A stretch of DNA of 43,500 nt, taken from the NCBI GenBank assembly GCA_905221605.1, contig CAJNDS010002544.1, positions 267,958 to 311,457 of the forward strand. Reading direction: 5' to 3'. A program made the position numbers and the translations under genes. Positions 43,190-43,500 of this stretch are shown piece after piece. Source of the stretch: Symbiodinium natans. Taxonomy: Eukaryota; Sar; Dinophyceae; Suessiales; Symbiodiniaceae. Below the pieces are notes generated by a model, which saw only the letters and a program-made list of their open reading frames with translations, searched no databases and was not told where the DNA came from. Position 1 is the stretch's first letter. Each line of letters starts with the position of its first letter.

Positions 43190-43500
43190 CACACATCCCA
43201 TCCACAACCGACAGCTTACCAGCACTTACCAAAACACATTGCCAAACGATCTGTTGGTGTTGTTCCGACAAATGGAAACACCCCTTCACTGGAATGACTC
43301 AGATGTAGGCATGAAGCTTAGAAGCAACACCAAAGAAAAAAACAGTGACCTTGCAGTGGTGTCTGTGTGTTGTTTTCATTGTGAATGCTGGTGGAATAAA
43401 CTGCTTTCGGCCAAAATTGCTGTATTTCTCTGAAGTTGAAATTGTTATAGACATTCATGTTTGTGTGGCTTTGTCCATCAAGACAGAAAAGACAACAAAA
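43190..43500. other. Right edge, nothing recognised
   Basis: AT-richer sequence beyond the 5' end of the transposase frame; a 5' exon or terminal repeat of the element could lie here or beyond the window. Confidence 0.4.

Overview
This looks like nuclear DNA of a dinoflagellate, probably of the Symbiodiniaceae/Suessiales type. The reasons are an iron superoxide dismutase with a layered, peridinin-plastid-style leader, introns that start with GC as often as GT and end in AG followed by G, head-to-tail near-identical gene copies, very repeat-rich spacers, and almost every recognisable gene lying on one strand (minus). No rRNA, tRNA, CRISPR or bacterial operon signals were seen.

Layout. (1) 1.5-13.5 kb: a head-to-tail array of five copies (A-E, all minus strand) of a small five-exon gene that can be spliced on paper into a 120-155 residue protein resembling the eukaryotic Protein C10 family (human C12orf57, 126 residues; Pfam P_C10). 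Copies C, D and E sit on a 2143-bp tandem unit; D and E differ by one base that I noticed. Copy B has a 574-bp inverted-repeat DNA element with an 8-bp target duplication in its last intron and has lost one GC splice donor. A sixth, diverged copy lies at 21 kb and lacks one of the introns. (2) 13.7-16.3 kb: an uninterrupted 876-residue, probably Golgi-type, two-domain glycosyltransferase (fucosyltransferase-like plus GT61-like). (3) 17.1-18.4 kb: the three- or four-exon Fe-SOD. (4) 18.4-36.9 kb: sparse sequence with a few unassigned exon-like pieces (a proline-rich protein at 25.2 kb, a fragmentary gene at 27 kb, a Gln-rich coiled coil at 28.9 kb) and microsatellites. (5) 37-37.6 kb: a decayed non-LTR reverse transcriptase on the plus strand. 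(6) 38.0-41.2 kb: a nested tandem-repeat block with 17-bp, 29-bp and about 144-bp units. (7) 41.5-43.2 kb: an IS1595/Merlin-type DDE transposase with a C-terminal ZZ-like zinc finger, broken by two single-base indels in homopolymers.

The genes do not form one pathway. The common thread is genome architecture: same-strand gene order, tandem gene amplification, non-canonical introns and transposon activity. The best candidates for new biology are the C10-like array with its GC-AG introns, the SOD leader that appears to combine an ER signal, a plastid transit region and a twin-arginine thylakoid-lumen signal, and the transposase/zinc-finger fusion. All family assignments come from reading motifs by eye; no database search was run.
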